Below, one piece after another: positions 10,497-22,596 of a stretch of DNA of 64,000 nt (the first letter of the stretch is position 1; every line of letters starts with the position of its first letter). The notes beneath the pieces are model-generated. The model saw only the letters and a list, made by a program, of their open reading frames with translations. It ran no database searches and had not been told where the DNA came from. A program made the translations under genes and the position numbers. The DNA is taken from NCBI RefSeq assembly GCF_013185915.1, contig NZ_JAAZUH010000001.1, forward strand, positions 620,001 to 684,000, in the 5' to 3' direction. This DNA is from Stenotrophomonas bentonitica (GTDB lineage: Bacteria > Pseudomonadota > Gammaproteobacteria > Xanthomonadales > Xanthomonadaceae).

Positions 10497-12875
10497 TTGA
10501 ACGAGAATATCCTGTGGTTGCACGAACTGCGCCTGGCCGACCTGGCCCGCGTAGGCGGCAAGAATTCGTCGCTTGGCGAAATGATCGGCAATCTTGCCGG
10601 TCTGGGGGTTTCTGTCCCCGGCGGTTACGCAACCACCGCTGAAGCCTTCAAGGACTTCATCGCACACAACGATCTTTCCAAGCGCATTTTCGACAAGCTG
10701 GCCACGCTGGACGTGGAAGATGTCGCCGCGCTCACCGCAGCCGGCAAGGAAATCCGCGGCTGGGTGATCGACGCCCCGCTGCAGCCGCAGCTGGACCAGG
10801 ACATCCGCAGCGCCTACAGGCAGCTGTGCGACGAGAACGGCGGCGGCGACGTGGCCGTGGCCGTGCGCTCCTCGGCCACCGCCGAAGACCTGCCTGACGC
10901 CTCGTTCGCCGGCCAGCAGGAAACCTTCCTCAACGTCACCGGTGCCGACGACGTCGTGCACAAGGTCAAGGAAGTGTTCGCCTCGCTCTACAACGACCGT
11001 GCCATCGCCTATCGCGTGCACCACGGGTTCAAGCACGAAGACGTGTTCCTGTCCTCGGGCGTGCAGCTGATGGTGCGCTCGGGCGCGGGTTCGTCCGGCG
11101 TGCTGTTCACCCTGGACACCGAGTCGGGCTTCCGCGACGTGGTGTTCGTGACCTCCAGCTTCGGCCTGGGCGAAATGGTCGTGCAGGGTGCGGTCAACCC
11201 CGATGAGTTCTACGTCTACAAGCCCACGCTGAACGCCGGCAAGCCGGCCATCCTGCGCCGCTCGCTGGGCAGCAAGGCGATCCGCATGGTCTATTCGGAC
11301 GTGCCCGGTGAGCGCGTGCGCATCGAAGACACCCCGGTGGAGCAGCGCAATACCTTCTCGATCAGCGACGAGGACGTGCAGGAACTGTCCAAGCAGGCGC
11401 TGATCATCGAAAAGCATTACGGCCGCCCGATGGACATCGAGTGGGCCAAGGACGGGGTGAGCGGCAAGCTGTTCATCGTGCAGGCGCGCCCGGAAACGGT
11501 GAAGTCGCGTGGCCACGCCACCCAGATCGAGCGTTTCGCGCTGAACCAGAAGGACGGCAAGGTGCTGGCCGAAGGCCGCGCGGTGGGTGCCAAGATCGGC
11601 GCCGGCGTGGCCCGCGTGGTCAAGTCGCTGGACGACATGGCCCGCGTGCAGCCGGGCGACGTGCTGATCGCCGACATGACCGATCCCGATTGGGAACCGG
11701 TGATGAAGCGCGCCTCGGCGATCGTGACCAACCGTGGTGGCCGTACCTGCCACGCAGCGATCATCGCGCGTGAGCTGGGCGTGCCGGCCGTGGTCGGTTC
11801 GGGCAACGCCACCCAGGTGCTGCAGGACGGCCAGGAAGTGACGGTCAGCTGCGCCGAGGGCGACACCGGCTTCATCTACGAAGGCAAGCTGGACTTCGAG
11901 CGCACCACCACGGACCTGGGCAACATGCCGCCGGCGCCGCTGAAGATCATGATGAACGTGGCCAACCCGGAGCGTGCGTTCGACTTCGGCCAGCTGCCCA
12001 ACGCCGGCATCGGCCTGGCCCGCCTGGAGATGATCATTGCCAGCCACATCGGCATCCATCCCAACGCGCTGCTGGAGTACGACCGCCAGGATGCGGCCAC
12101 GAAGAAGAAGATCGACGAGAAGATCGCCGGTTACGCCGACCCGGTGAGCTTCTACGTGAACCGCCTGGCCGAAGGCATTGCCACGCTGACCGCATCGGTG
12201 GCGCCGAACCCGGTGATCGTGCGCCTGTCGGACTTCAAGTCCAACGAGTACGCGAACCTGATCGGCGGCAGCAACTACGAGCCGCACGAAGAGAACCCGA
12301 TGATCGGCTTCCGCGGCGCCAGCCGTTACGTCGACCCGAGCTTCTCGGCCGCCTTCGCGCTGGAGTGCAAGGCCGTGCTGCGCGTGCGCAACGAGATGGG
12401 CCTGGACAACCTGTGGGTCATGATTCCGTTCGTGCGCACGCTGGAAGAAGGCCGCAGGGTGGTCGAAGTGCTGGCGGCCAATGGCCTGAAGCAGGGCGAG
12501 AACGGCCTGAAGATCATCATGATGTGCGAAGTGCCGTCCAACGCACTGCTCGCCGATGAGTTCCTGGAGATCTTCGACGGCTTCTCGATCGGCTCCAACG
12601 ATCTGACCCAGCTGACCCTGGGCCTGGACCGCGACTCGTCGATCGTGGCGCACCTGTTCGACGAGCGGAACCCGGCGGTGAAGAAGCTGCTGTCGCTGGC
12701 GATCAAGGCTGCGCGCGCCAAGGGCAAGTACGTGGGCATCTGCGGCCAGGGGCCGTCGGATCACCCGGACCTGGCCGAGTGGCTGATGCAGGAAGGCATT
12801 GAGTCGGTGTCGCTGAATCCGGACACCGTGGTCGATACCTGGCTGCGGTTGGCCAAGTTGAAGGCCAACAGCTGA
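10497..12875 (+). CDS. ppsA: Phosphoenolpyruvate synthase (pyruvate, water dikinase)
   Basis: A 792-residue enzyme converting pyruvate and ATP to PEP, AMP and phosphate in gluconeogenesis. It has the N-terminal ATP-grasp domain ([11 protein letters not shown] near residue 20; [20 protein letters not shown] near 120), the phosphohistidine swivelling domain with [20 protein letters not shown] (about 415-435; His is the phosphoryl carrier) and the C-terminal PEP-binding barrel ending with GQGPSDHPD. The start is TTG, supported by GGAG eight bases upstream and by alignment of the N terminus with other PpsA. It ends six bases before a strong terminator. Confidence 0.97.
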   Translation: MNENILWLHELRLADLARVGGKNSSLGEMIGNLAGLGVSVPGGYATTAEAFKDFIAHNDLSKRIFDKLATLDVEDVAALTAAGKEIRGWVIDAPLQPQLDQDIRSAYRQLCDENGGGDVAVAVRSSATAEDLPDASFAGQQETFLNVTGADDVVHKVKEVFASLYNDRAIAYRVHHGFKHEDVFLSSGVQLMVRSGAGSSGVLFTLDTESGFRDVVFVTSSFGLGEMVVQGAVNPDEFYVYKPTLNAGKPAILRRSLGSKAIRMVYSDVPGERVRIEDTPVEQRNTFSISDEDVQELSKQALIIEKHYGRPMDIEWAKDGVSGKLFIVQARPETVKSRGHATQIERFALNQKDGKVLAEGRAVGAKIGAGVARVVKSLDDMARVQPGDVLIADMTDPDWEPVMKRASAIVTNRGGRTCHAAIIARELGVPAVVGSGNATQVLQDGQEVTVSCAEGDTGFIYEGKLDFERTTTDLGNMPPAPLKIMMNVANPERAFDFGQLPNAGIGLARLEMIIASHIGIHPNALLEYDRQDAATKKKIDEKIAGYADPVSFYVNRLAEGIATLTASVAPNPVIVRLSDFKSNEYANLIGGSNYEPHEENPMIGFRGASRYVDPSFSAAFALECKAVLRVRNEMGLDNLWVMIPFVRTLEEGRRVVEVLAANGLKQGENGLKIIMMCEVPSNALLADEFLEIFDGFSIGSNDLTQLTLGLDRDSSIVAHLFDERNPAVKKLLSLAIKAARAKGKYVGICGQGPSDHPDLAEWLMQEGIESVSLNPDTVVDTWLRLAKLKANS

Positions 12876-12880
12876 TAACG

Positions 12881-12907
12881 AAAAACCCCGCCTCGGCGGG
12901 GTTTTTT
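12881..12907 (+). terminator. Rho-independent terminator of ppsA
   Basis: Stem CCCCGCC-tc-GGCGGGG preceded by an A-run and followed by six T residues, immediately after the ppsA stop. The A-run makes it work in either direction. Confidence 0.92.
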
Positions 12908-12919
12908 ATTGGTTCCGTC

Positions 12920-12942
12920 CCCCGCCTAGGCGGGGTTTTTTT
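12920..12942 (+). terminator. Second tandem rho-independent terminator
   Basis: A second hairpin, the palindrome CCCCGCCTAGGCGGGG, is followed by a run of seven T residues. It lies 12 bases after the first terminator and has nearly the same stem, so it probably arose by duplication and gives back-up termination for ppsA. Confidence 0.85.
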
Positions 12943-12962
12943 ATGACGGTGTCGTCTACCTC

Positions 12963-13031
12963 GGTAGAGCCACGCCCTGCGTGGCTGCTCTCCGTTCCGG
13001 CACCGCGAAGCCACGCAGGGCGTGGCTCTAT
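12963..13031. repeat. Inverted pair of SMAG (GTAG) palindromes
   Basis: Two copies of a GTAG-headed palindrome face each other: GTAG at 12964-12967 followed by the stem AGCCACGC-cct-GCGTGGCT, and an inverted copy at 13009-13030 whose terminal tetranucleotide is altered to CTAT. The dimer lies between the ppsA terminators and the stop of the convergent reductase gene. Paired head-to-head copies are typical of REP elements mobilised by RAYT transposases; no such transposase is in this window. Confidence 0.85.
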
Positions 13032-14140
13032 CCCAATGCAGGCTCCGTCACGGGATAGTCGGTAAAACCAACCTCCCCGCCCCCGAAGAACGTCGCCTTG
13101 TCCGGCGCGTTCAATTCGAGACCCTGCTGCAACCGCTCCGGCAGGTCCGGGTTGGCAATGAACGGCCGGCCAAACCCGATCAGATCCGCCCAGCCCTTCG
13201 CCAACGCTTCCTCCGCACGCTCCACGGTGTACTTGCCTGCGTAAATCAACGTGCCGCGATACACCATGCGCAATGCTTCCTTGAACGCCACCGGCATCAC
13301 CGGGGCATCGTCCCAATCGGCTTCGGCGATGTGCAGGTAGCCCACGCCGATGCTGTCCAGGATGTGCGCGGCGGCCAGGTAGGTCGCCTGCGGGGTGTCG
13401 TCCACTGCGCCCTGCAGGGTGGTCAACGGGGCAAGGCGCACGCCGACGCGCTCGGCGCCCACTTCGGCAGCAACCGCTTCGGTCACCTCGCGCAGGAAAC
13501 GCAGGCGGTTCTGCAGCGAGCCACCGTAAGTGTCGGTGCGCTGGTTGGCCTGCGAGTCGATGAACTGGTTGATCAGGTAGCCATTGGCGCCATGCAGTTC
13601 GACGCCGTCGAAACCGGCCTCGATCGCGCGGCGGGCGGCCAGGGCGTACTCGCGCACGATCTGCGGGATCTCGGCGATGTCGAGCGCACGCGGCATGGAG
13701 TGCTGGACCATCTCGCCCACTCCACCCTGCGGGCCGGTGCCGGCGACGTCGACGAACACCTTCACGCCCTCGGCCTGCAGCGCCGAAGACGAGACCGGGG
13801 CGGCGCCGCCCGGCTGCAGGTCCACGTGCGAGACGCGGCCGACGTGCCAGAGCTGGGCGAAGATGCGCCCACCGGCGGCGTGCACGGCATCGGTGACGCC
13901 GCGCCAGCCAGCGACCTGGGCGTCATCGTGGATGCCGGGGGTCCAGGCATAGCCCTGCCCCTGCGGGCTGATCTGGGTGCCTTCGCTGACAATCAGGCCG
14001 GCCGAGGCGCGCTGGGCGTAGTACTCGGCCATCAGCGGGGTGGCGACGTTGCCGGCGGCGGCGCGCGAGCGGGTCATCGGCGGCATCACGATGCGATTGG
14101 GCAGGGTTAGCGCGCCGAGGCGGTAGGGGGTGAAGAGCAT
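13028..14140 (-). CDS. Old yellow enzyme family NADH:flavin oxidoreductase
   Basis: A 370-residue FMN-dependent ene-reductase of the NemA/XenB/OYE type. The TIM-barrel markers are clear: LPNRIVMPPMTRSRA near the N terminus (FMN binding), FDGVELHGANGYLINQF (about residues 175-195; His and Asn bind the substrate anion), DTYGGSLQNRLRF, and the phosphate-binding GWADLIGFGRPFIANP near residue 310. Likely substrates are activated alkenes, nitro-esters or quinones; the natural one cannot be read. Cytoplasmic. It stands alone, and its 3' end is abutted by a SMAG repeat. Confidence 0.93.
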   Translation of the reverse strand: MLFTPYRLGALTLPNRIVMPPMTRSRAAAGNVATPLMAEYYAQRASAGLIVSEGTQISPQGQGYAWTPGIHDDAQVAGWRGVTDAVHAAGGRIFAQLWHVGRVSHVDLQPGGAAPVSSSALQAEGVKVFVDVAGTGPQGGVGEMVQHSMPRALDIAEIPQIVREYALAARRAIEAGFDGVELHGANGYLINQFIDSQANQRTDTYGGSLQNRLRFLREVTEAVAAEVGAERVGVRLAPLTTLQGAVDDTPQATYLAAAHILDSIGVGYLHIAEADWDDAPVMPVAFKEALRMVYRGTLIYAGKYTVERAEEALAKGWADLIGFGRPFIANPDLPERLQQGLELNAPDKATFFGGGEVGFTDYPVTEPALG

Positions 14141-14247
14141 GGGGGATCCTTGCGGGGAGACTGTGGCAAGGATGGGGATGGTGGCGGTCAGGGACCAGCC
14201 ACATCAGGGCAAAACAGTTGTGCCGTGGGTGCAATGATCGGCTGGGG

Positions 14248-14273
14248 CAGCCACGCAGGGCGTGGCTCTACCG
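14248..14273. repeat. Single SMAG (GTAG) palindrome
   Basis: An inverted-orientation copy: the stem AGCCACGC-agg-GCGTGGCT followed by CTAC. The stem sequence is identical to the copies near 13.0 and 26.3 kb. It lies between the reductase start and the stop of the EcsC-family gene. Confidence 0.85.
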
Positions 14274-14280
14274 GCCCAAA

Positions 14281-15162
14281 TCAGGCCTTTCCGGCGTCTC
14301 GTTGGCCCGCCAGCAGGTTGTAGGCGCTACGCACTGTTTCGTAGCCGTACTGCCGTTCGAGGCGGCGCACGATGAAGTGGCCGCGGGCCATGTCCTGATA
14401 GTAGTCGGTGAACATGGTGTTGAGGGTGGCGCCGGCGACCGCGCCGATGATCGGGACCGCCTGTGCGGCGAACTTCTCGGTGACCACCACGCCGAAGCGG
14501 GCGGCGACCTTTTCGACGATCTTGGCCAGCCACTTGCCGGCTTCCTTGGGGGTCAGCCCGATCATCACCCCGCCGCCGCCAACGGCTGCGCCGGCCAGCT
14601 CGGCAGAGAGGTGGCGCATGACCTCGGCGGTGAAGCCGCGGGTGATGTAGTAGCCGGTTTCGCTGGCATCGTCCTGTCCGGAGTTGCCACCGAGGGCGAA
14701 CACTTCCAGGCAGGCGTGGCGGGTGCCCATCTCGGAAAGATCGAACCCTTCGCTGCGGGCGACGTCGGCGACCGAGCGCATCATGATCGTGGTCGAGACC
14801 GGCAGTTCCAGGAACAGAGCCGTGAAGCCGAAGGCACCGCCGAGCGCGCCGGTGGCGGCGGCCGCGGCCTTGTGCCAGCGGGTGGACGCCTCCTTGCCGG
14901 GCGTGTTGTCCATGCTCCAGAGCGCGGCCTGCGCCGACTTGAACAGGGCAGCCTCGACCGCGCCGTGGATGCGTTTGGACACCGACTGCGGCAGCTTCTT
15001 CACCGCGAATTCGAGCGGCGAACCGATCAGGTTGGCCATCTTGGCGGTGAGCGTGGGCGATTCCAGCAGTTCCACCGCCCGTTCGAGGTCGGCCCAGTCC
15101 TTGGAGGTGGGCACGATCTTCGCCTCGATGGGCGGCGGCAGGATGCGGACGATATGGCTCAT
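14281..15162 (-). CDS. EcsC family protein
   Basis: A 293-residue protein matching the EcsC family: the conserved glycine-rich central part (KAAAAATGALGGAFGFTALF, LELPVSTTIMMRSVADVARS) and the C-terminal ARFGVVVTEKFAAQAVPIIG plus GATLNTMFTDYYQDMARGHF. EcsC-type proteins occur beside ABC transporters in Firmicutes and as lone genes in proteobacteria; biochemical function is not established. Several amphipathic or hydrophobic glycine-rich stretches suggest membrane association. Confidence 0.85.
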   Translation of the reverse strand: MSHIVRILPPPIEAKIVPTSKDWADLERAVELLESPTLTAKMANLIGSPLEFAVKKLPQSVSKRIHGAVEAALFKSAQAALWSMDNTPGKEASTRWHKAAAAATGALGGAFGFTALFLELPVSTTIMMRSVADVARSEGFDLSEMGTRHACLEVFALGGNSGQDDASETGYYITRGFTAEVMRHLSAELAGAAVGGGGVMIGLTPKEAGKWLAKIVEKVAARFGVVVTEKFAAQAVPIIGAVAGATLNTMFTDYYQDMARGHFIVRRLERQYGYETVRSAYNLLAGQRDAGKA

Positions 15163-15192
15163 GGCGCGATCATACCCCCGGGCGATTGAACG

Positions 15193-15762
15193 TTACGTAG
15201 GCAGGCCGGACAGCGCGCCCATGAACTGGCGGTAATGGCGCAGTTCTGCGATCGAATCGTGCACGTCGCTCAGCGCGGTGTGGCTGGAGGTCTTGCCAAC
15301 CCCGGCGGCCACCGTCGGCGCCCAGCGCCGGGCAAGTTCCTTGACCGTGGACACGTCCAGGTTGCGGTAATGGAAGTACTTCTCCAGGCGCGGCATTTCA
15401 CGGTGCAGGAAACGACGGTCCTGGCAGATCGAATTGCCGCACATCGGCGAGGCGCCGGCCTTGATCCACTGGGCCAGGAAGTTCACGGTCTGCGCTTCGG
15501 CCTGGGCCAGGGTCACCTGGCTCTCCACCACGCGCTGCCACAGCCCGGAACGGCGGTGCTGGTTGCGGTTCCATTCGTCCATCGCTTCCAGCCGCTCCAC
15601 CGGATGGTGGATGGCGAACTCCGGACCTTCGGCCAGCACGTTCAACTGCGCGTCGGTGACCACGGTGGCGATCTCGATGATCGCGTCGTTGTCGGTGTCC
15701 AGACCGGTCATTTCCAGGTCGATCCAGATCAGTCGTTCGCCTTCTGCGCCGTTGTCTGCCAT
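15193..15762 (-). CDS. orn: Oligoribonuclease
   Basis: A 189-residue DEDDh 3'-to-5' exonuclease that degrades RNA dinucleotides, including pGpG from c-di-GMP breakdown, which ties in with the c-di-GMP enzymes in this window. The ExoI motif DLEMTGLD near residue 16, the ExoII Asp in [10 protein letters not shown] and the Exo[17 protein letters not shown] (His and Asp) are all present. Length is typical. It lies upstream of the EcsC gene on the same strand. Confidence 0.96.
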   Translation of the reverse strand: MADNGAEGERLIWIDLEMTGLDTDNDAIIEIATVVTDAQLNVLAEGPEFAIHHPVERLEAMDEWNRNQHRRSGLWQRVVESQVTLAQAEAQTVNFLAQWIKAGASPMCGNSICQDRRFLHREMPRLEKYFHYRNLDVSTVKELARRWAPTVAAGVGKTSSHTALSDVHDSIAELRHYRQFMGALSGLPT

Positions 15763-15808
15763 GTTTTCCAGCCGTTTTTACGAAAGGGTGATGATACCGC
15801 GCACAAGG

Positions 15809-16333
15809 TCAGGGAAGCAGCAGCGGCGGTTTGCCGCGCTTGGCGCGGAAATAGTTGGTCAGGCGCGTGCTGGCTTCCTTGGCCAACACCCCACCATGCA
15901 GTTCAACGCGGTGGTTGTGGCGCGGATCGCCGAGCAGGTCGAACACGCTGCCGCAGGCGCCGGTCTTGGGGTCGGTGGCCGCGTACACCAGCCGCGCCAC
16001 GCGCGCATGCACCACCGCCATCGCGCACATCGCGCACGGCTCCAGGGTCACGTACAGCGTGCTGCCCAGCAGCCGATGGTTGGCCAGCGCCCTGCCCGCC
16101 TGGCGCATCGCCACGATCTCGGCGTGGGCGCTGGGGTCGTGGTCGGCGATGTTGAGGTTCCAGCCCTCGCCCAGCACGGTGCCGTCGGCCCCGACCAGCA
16201 CCGCGCCCACCGGAATCTCGTTGAACTCACGCTCGGCACGTTCGGCCAGGGCCAGCGCGTGCTGCATCCAGTGCTCGTCCTGGTCGTGCACCGGCACGCC
16301 CAGCGGCGGCGGCGCGGGCAGGCGCTCAACCAC
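15809..16333 (-). CDS. tadA: tRNA-specific adenosine deaminase
   Basis: A 174-residue deaminase predicted to convert A34 to inosine in tRNA-Arg(ACG). Zinc ligands are seen in HAEIV (with the catalytic Glu) and PCAMC. The first 20 residues ([20 protein letters not shown]) are an extension over the family core, which begins at [17 protein letters not shown]; an internal start is possible but would break the 8-base overlap with mntR. The overlap implies translational coupling to the upstream regulator gene. Confidence 0.94.
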   Translation of the reverse strand: MVERLPAPPPLGVPVHDQDEHWMQHALALAERAEREFNEIPVGAVLVGADGTVLGEGWNLNIADHDPSAHAEIVAMRQAGRALANHRLLGSTLYVTLEPCAMCAMAVVHARVARLVYAATDPKTGACGSVFDLLGDPRHNHRVELHGGVLAKEASTRLTNYFRAKRGKPPLLLP

Positions 16334-16784
16334 GGCCGTCGGCCTTGCGCACGAACGCCTCGAAGGCGGCCAGGGTGGCCTCGCTCACATGGTGTTCGAT
16401 GCCTTCGGCATCGCGGCGCGCCGAGTCCGGGTCCACGCCCAGCGCCAGCAGGAAGCGCTCCACGGTCTGGTGGCGGGCACGCATCTCCACGGCCAGCTGC
16501 TCGCCGGCCGGGGTCAGGAACACGCCCCGGTACGGCCGCTGGATCGCCCAGCCTTCCTTGACCAGCCGCTTGAGCGCCTTGGCCACGGTCGGCTGCGCCA
16601 CCCCCAGCCGGGTCGCGATGTCGACCTGGCGGGCCTCGCGGCCGTCGGCGATCAGGTCGGCGATCAGCTCCACATAGTCTTCCACCAGCTCCGAACGCCG
16701 CGCCTCGCGCACCTGCACGAACCCTTCCACATGGACCTGGGCATCGATCAGCGGCGTGGACGTCTTGCGGGCGGTAGGCGACAT
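16326..16784 (-). CDS. mntR: MntR-type manganese-responsive regulator (DtxR family)
   Basis: A 152-residue winged-helix regulator very like enterobacterial MntR. The N-terminal [20 protein letters not shown] is followed by the helix-turn-helix [20 protein letters not shown] (about residues 50-70), and by the metal-binding dimerisation part with [16 protein letters not shown] and [10 protein letters not shown], whose Glu and His residues match metal ligands. It should repress Mn uptake genes when Mn is bound; no transporter lies nearby. It is upstream of and overlaps tadA. Confidence 0.93.
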   Translation of the reverse strand: MSPTARKTSTPLIDAQVHVEGFVQVREARRSELVEDYVELIADLIADGREARQVDIATRLGVAQPTVAKALKRLVKEGWAIQRPYRGVFLTPAGEQLAVEMRARHQTVERFLLALGVDPDSARRDAEGIEHHVSEATLAAFEAFVRKADGRG

Positions 16785-16797
16785 ACGGGGAGTTTAC

Positions 16798-16822
16798 CGT
16801 AGTGACGGGCCATGCCCGTCAG
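16798..16822 (+). repeat. GTAG palindrome, variant stem
   Basis: GTAG at 16799-16802 followed by the stem GACGGGC-cat-GCCCGTC. It has the same architecture as the SMAG copies but a different stem, so it is another subgroup. It lies between the start of mntR and the stop of the receiver-kinase gene. Confidence 0.7.
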
Positions 16823-17938
16823 TCAGGCGCCTTGCCGCATCAACCCCGTCTCGAACACCACTTCCCCGTCCAGGTTGCGCGCTGCCAGGTCTCCGCCATG
16901 CGCGCGGGCGAACTCATGGGCAATGAACAGCCCAAGTCCCAGCCCGCGGCTGTCGTGGAAACTGGCCTTGAACGGCTCGAACAGGCGCGGCAGCAGCGTC
17001 TCGGGAATCTGACCGGCGTTGCGCACCTGCAGCCGCAGCGAGTCGCCCGCGAGCCCACGCACCAGCACCTGCACCGGCGCATTGCCCCCGTGCAGCACGG
17101 CGTTGCCGACCAGGTTGGAGAGCAGCTGGGCCAGCCGGTCCGGGTCGCCATGCAGGCAGGTATCGCCTTCCACCTGCAGCTCGATGTGCGCCTGCGGGTG
17201 GGCACGGCTCATCTCGCTGACCACCGCCGCCGCCACCTCGGCCAGGTCGCACTCCACCTGCTGCAGGCGCAGGCCACCGCTGCGGATGCGCGAGAAGTCG
17301 AGCAACTGCTCCACCATCCGCGCCATGCGCACCGCGCTGTTCTCCAGGTGCACCAGGGTCTGCTGCGCCGACGGATCATCGGGCAGATCCAGCGCCAGCT
17401 TGTCCGCGCACAGCAGGATCGCCGAGAGCGGCGTGCGCAGGTCGTGGGTGAGCACCGCCATCATCGTTTCGTTGAGCGTCAGCGCGTGCTCCAGCGCCTG
17501 GTTGCGCGCCTTGAGCAGCTGCTTCTGCTGGTAGAGCTCGATGAACACGTTGACCTTGCTCATGATCACCTGCGGCTCGATCGGCTTGTGCAGGAAATCC
17601 ACCGCACCGCTCTCATAGCCCTTGAACGCGCGCACCGGGTCGTTCGGCGAGGCGGTCAGGAAGATGATCGGCACATCGCGGCTGCGCTGCGAACCGCGCA
17701 TCAATTCGGCCAGCGAGAAGCCGTCGATCTCGGGCATGTGCACGTCCAGCAGCGCCAGCGCCACTTCGTGCTCCAGCAGCAGTTCCAGCGCTTCCGCACC
17801 GGAGGCCGCGCACAGGATGTCGAGTCCGTCGCGGCGCAGCAGCGCTTCCATGGCCACCAGGTTCTGCGGCACGTCGTCGACGATCAGCAGGTTGACCCGG
17901 TCGGTGGTGGCCGCAGGGGTGGGCGCAATCAGGTTCAT
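16823..17938 (-). CDS. Receiver-histidine kinase (REC-HisKA-HATPase)
   Basis: A 371-residue cytoplasmic hybrid in which the receiver comes first (about residues 15-130; phospho-acceptor Asp in ALALLDVHMPEIDG, Lys in FLHKPIEP) and the kinase follows (H-box MMAVLTHDLRTPLS, N-box NLVGNAVLHGG, G-box GLGLGLFIAHEFARAHGG). There is no input domain other than the receiver. It probably takes phosphate or signals from the large hybrid kinase upstream. The ATG of MNLIAPTPAA was chosen because it overlaps the cheB stop as ATGA. It is the last gene of a four-gene operon. Confidence 0.9.
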   Translation of the reverse strand: MNLIAPTPAATTDRVNLLIVDDVPQNLVAMEALLRRDGLDILCAASGAEALELLLEHEVALALLDVHMPEIDGFSLAELMRGSQRSRDVPIIFLTASPNDPVRAFKGYESGAVDFLHKPIEPQVIMSKVNVFIELYQQKQLLKARNQALEHALTLNETMMAVLTHDLRTPLSAILLCADKLALDLPDDPSAQQTLVHLENSAVRMARMVEQLLDFSRIRSGGLRLQQVECDLAEVAAAVVSEMSRAHPQAHIELQVEGDTCLHGDPDRLAQLLSNLVGNAVLHGGNAPVQVLVRGLAGDSLRLQVRNAGQIPETLLPRLFEPFKASFHDSRGLGLGLFIAHEFARAHGGDLAARNLDGEVVFETGLMRQGA

Positions 17939-18519
17939 CGTGCAAGGCCTTTCATACGCGAACAAAGGGATTCAAGGGTCAACACCGCATCGGCGCCGGC
18001 ATGGGCCAGGGCCGCTGCGGGCATGATCGGGGAAAAGGCGTCGTCCGGGCTCTGGATCCAGGCCTGGCCGCCCGCCTCGCGGACCGCCGCAACACCGGCA
18101 CTGCCGTCGTTGCTGGCGCCGGTCAGCAGGATCGCCAGCACGCCGCTGCCGAACACATCAGCCGCGCTCTCGAACAGCGGGTCGATGGCGGGGCGCGAGA
18201 ACAGCACCGGCGGGTCCACCGACAGCGCCAGGCTGTCGCGGTCCTCCACCAGCAGGTGGTAATCCGGCGGCGCGAAGGTCACCGTGCCCGGCACCAGCGC
18301 CTGCTTGTCCTCGGCTTCCCGCACCGGCAACACGCAGCCGTGGTCGAGCAGGTCGGCAATCCGGCTGGGGCGGTCGCGCGGCAGGTGCAGCACCACCAGC
18401 ACCGCCATCGGCAGCCCGGCAGGCAGCGCGGCCAGCAGTGCCTGCAGCGCACGCACGCCGCCGGCGGAGGCGCCGACCACGATCAGTTCGATGTTGGGCT
18501 GCACGGCGTCGGCGTTCAT
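17935..18519 (-). CDS. cheB: CheB-type protein-glutamate methylesterase (no receiver)
   Basis: A 194-residue catalytic CheB domain that demethylates or deamidates receptor glutamates. The catalytic triad can be seen as Ser in VVGASAGGV, His in VVLHLPRDRPS and Asp in LLTGASNDGSAGV. The N-terminal receiver domain of classical CheB is absent, so control must come from partners. The start forms TGATG with the cheR stop and its own stop forms ATGA with the kinase gene, giving tight coupling. Single-domain CheB with CheR occurs in alternative chemosensory or stress two-component modules. Confidence 0.9.
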   Translation of the reverse strand: MNADAVQPNIELIVVGASAGGVRALQALLAALPAGLPMAVLVVLHLPRDRPSRIADLLDHGCVLPVREAEDKQALVPGTVTFAPPDYHLLVEDRDSLALSVDPPVLFSRPAIDPLFESAADVFGSGVLAILLTGASNDGSAGVAAVREAGGQAWIQSPDDAFSPIMPAAALAHAGADAVLTLESLCSRMKGLAR

Positions 18520-19339
18520 CAGGCCAGCTTCCGGTACAGGCGCTGCTCGCGCGCGCAGGCTTCGAATTCGTTGGCGTGCTCGCCGAACTGCAGCGACTCC
18601 TTGCTGCCCAGGCCGAGGAAGCCACGGTGCACCAGCGCCTCGTGGAACAGGCCGATGGCGCGGTCCTGCAGGGCGCGCTGGAAGTAGATCAGCACGTTGC
18701 GGCACGACACCAGGTGCACTTCGGAGAACACCGTGTCGGTGGCCAGGCTGTGGTCGGCGAACACGATGTTGCGCTTGAGCCGGCGGTCGAACACCACCCC
18801 GCCGTAGCCGGTGCTGTAGTAGTCCGACAACGAGCCGCTGCCACCCGCTTCCAGGTAGTTGCGGCTGAACTGGGCCAGCCGGTCCAGCGGGAACGCGCCT
18901 GCTTCGGCCGCCTGCAACGCCTCGGGGTTGATGTCGGTGGCGTAGATGATGGCGCGGTCGAGCAGGCCTTCTTCCTGCAGCAGGATCGCCAGCGACCACA
19001 CTTCTTCGCCGGTGCTGCAGCCGGCGATCCACAGCTTGATCGAGGGATAGGTGCGCAGCACCGGGATGGCGTGCTCGCGCAGCATGCGGAAGTACGCGGG
19101 ATCGCGGAACATCTCCGAGACCTGCACGGTGAAGTACTGCATCGCCAGCGCGAAGGTGTCCGGTTCGTGCAGCAAGCGGTGCTGCAGCGCGCCCATGCTG
19201 TCGCAGTCGAAGCGCGCCATGGCATGCCGCATGCGCCGCCGCAGCGACGCCAGCGCGTAGTCGCGGAAGTCGTAGTGGTAGCGCTGGTACACCGCCTCCA
19301 GCAGCAGCTTCAGCTCCAGGTCGTACAGCTCGGCCTCGT

Positions 19340-19343
<4 letters not shown>
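18519..19343 (-). CDS. cheR: CheR-type protein-glutamate methyltransferase
   Basis: A 274-residue S-adenosylmethionine-dependent methyltransferase. The N-terminal helical domain ends with the FTVQVSEMFRDPAYF motif and the SAM pocket reads LWIAGCSTGEEVWSLAI, followed by IYATDINPEAL; the late motif VSCRNVLIYF is also present. The start MNEAELYDLE was chosen because it overlaps the upstream kinase stop as ATGA. No methyl-accepting chemoreceptor is in this window, so the substrate is either encoded elsewhere or is a component of this operon. Confidence 0.92.
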
Positions 19344-22438
<3,095 letters not shown>

Positions 22439-22596
22439 CCAGACAATTCCAGCGTGAAAAGGGGTTCGATGTTAACCGAACAGTGAATGCGTGCGTTATC
22501 CGCCAGTTGGCGACGCGATCAACCCCATTGTTGACACTATCTTCACATGATCGCTTCTACGGTTCTGGCCCTTACCGGGGGAGTAGAGCTGTCGCC

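Noticed and set aside
10227..12764. An 845-codon open frame on the minus strand across ppsA
   Set aside because: It is a shadow of ppsA, whose motifs are all intact on the plus strand.
12963..13031. Insertion sequence ends
   Set aside because: The palindromes head with GTAG, recur at many intergenic sites and have no transposase or target duplication; they fit REP/SMAG elements instead.
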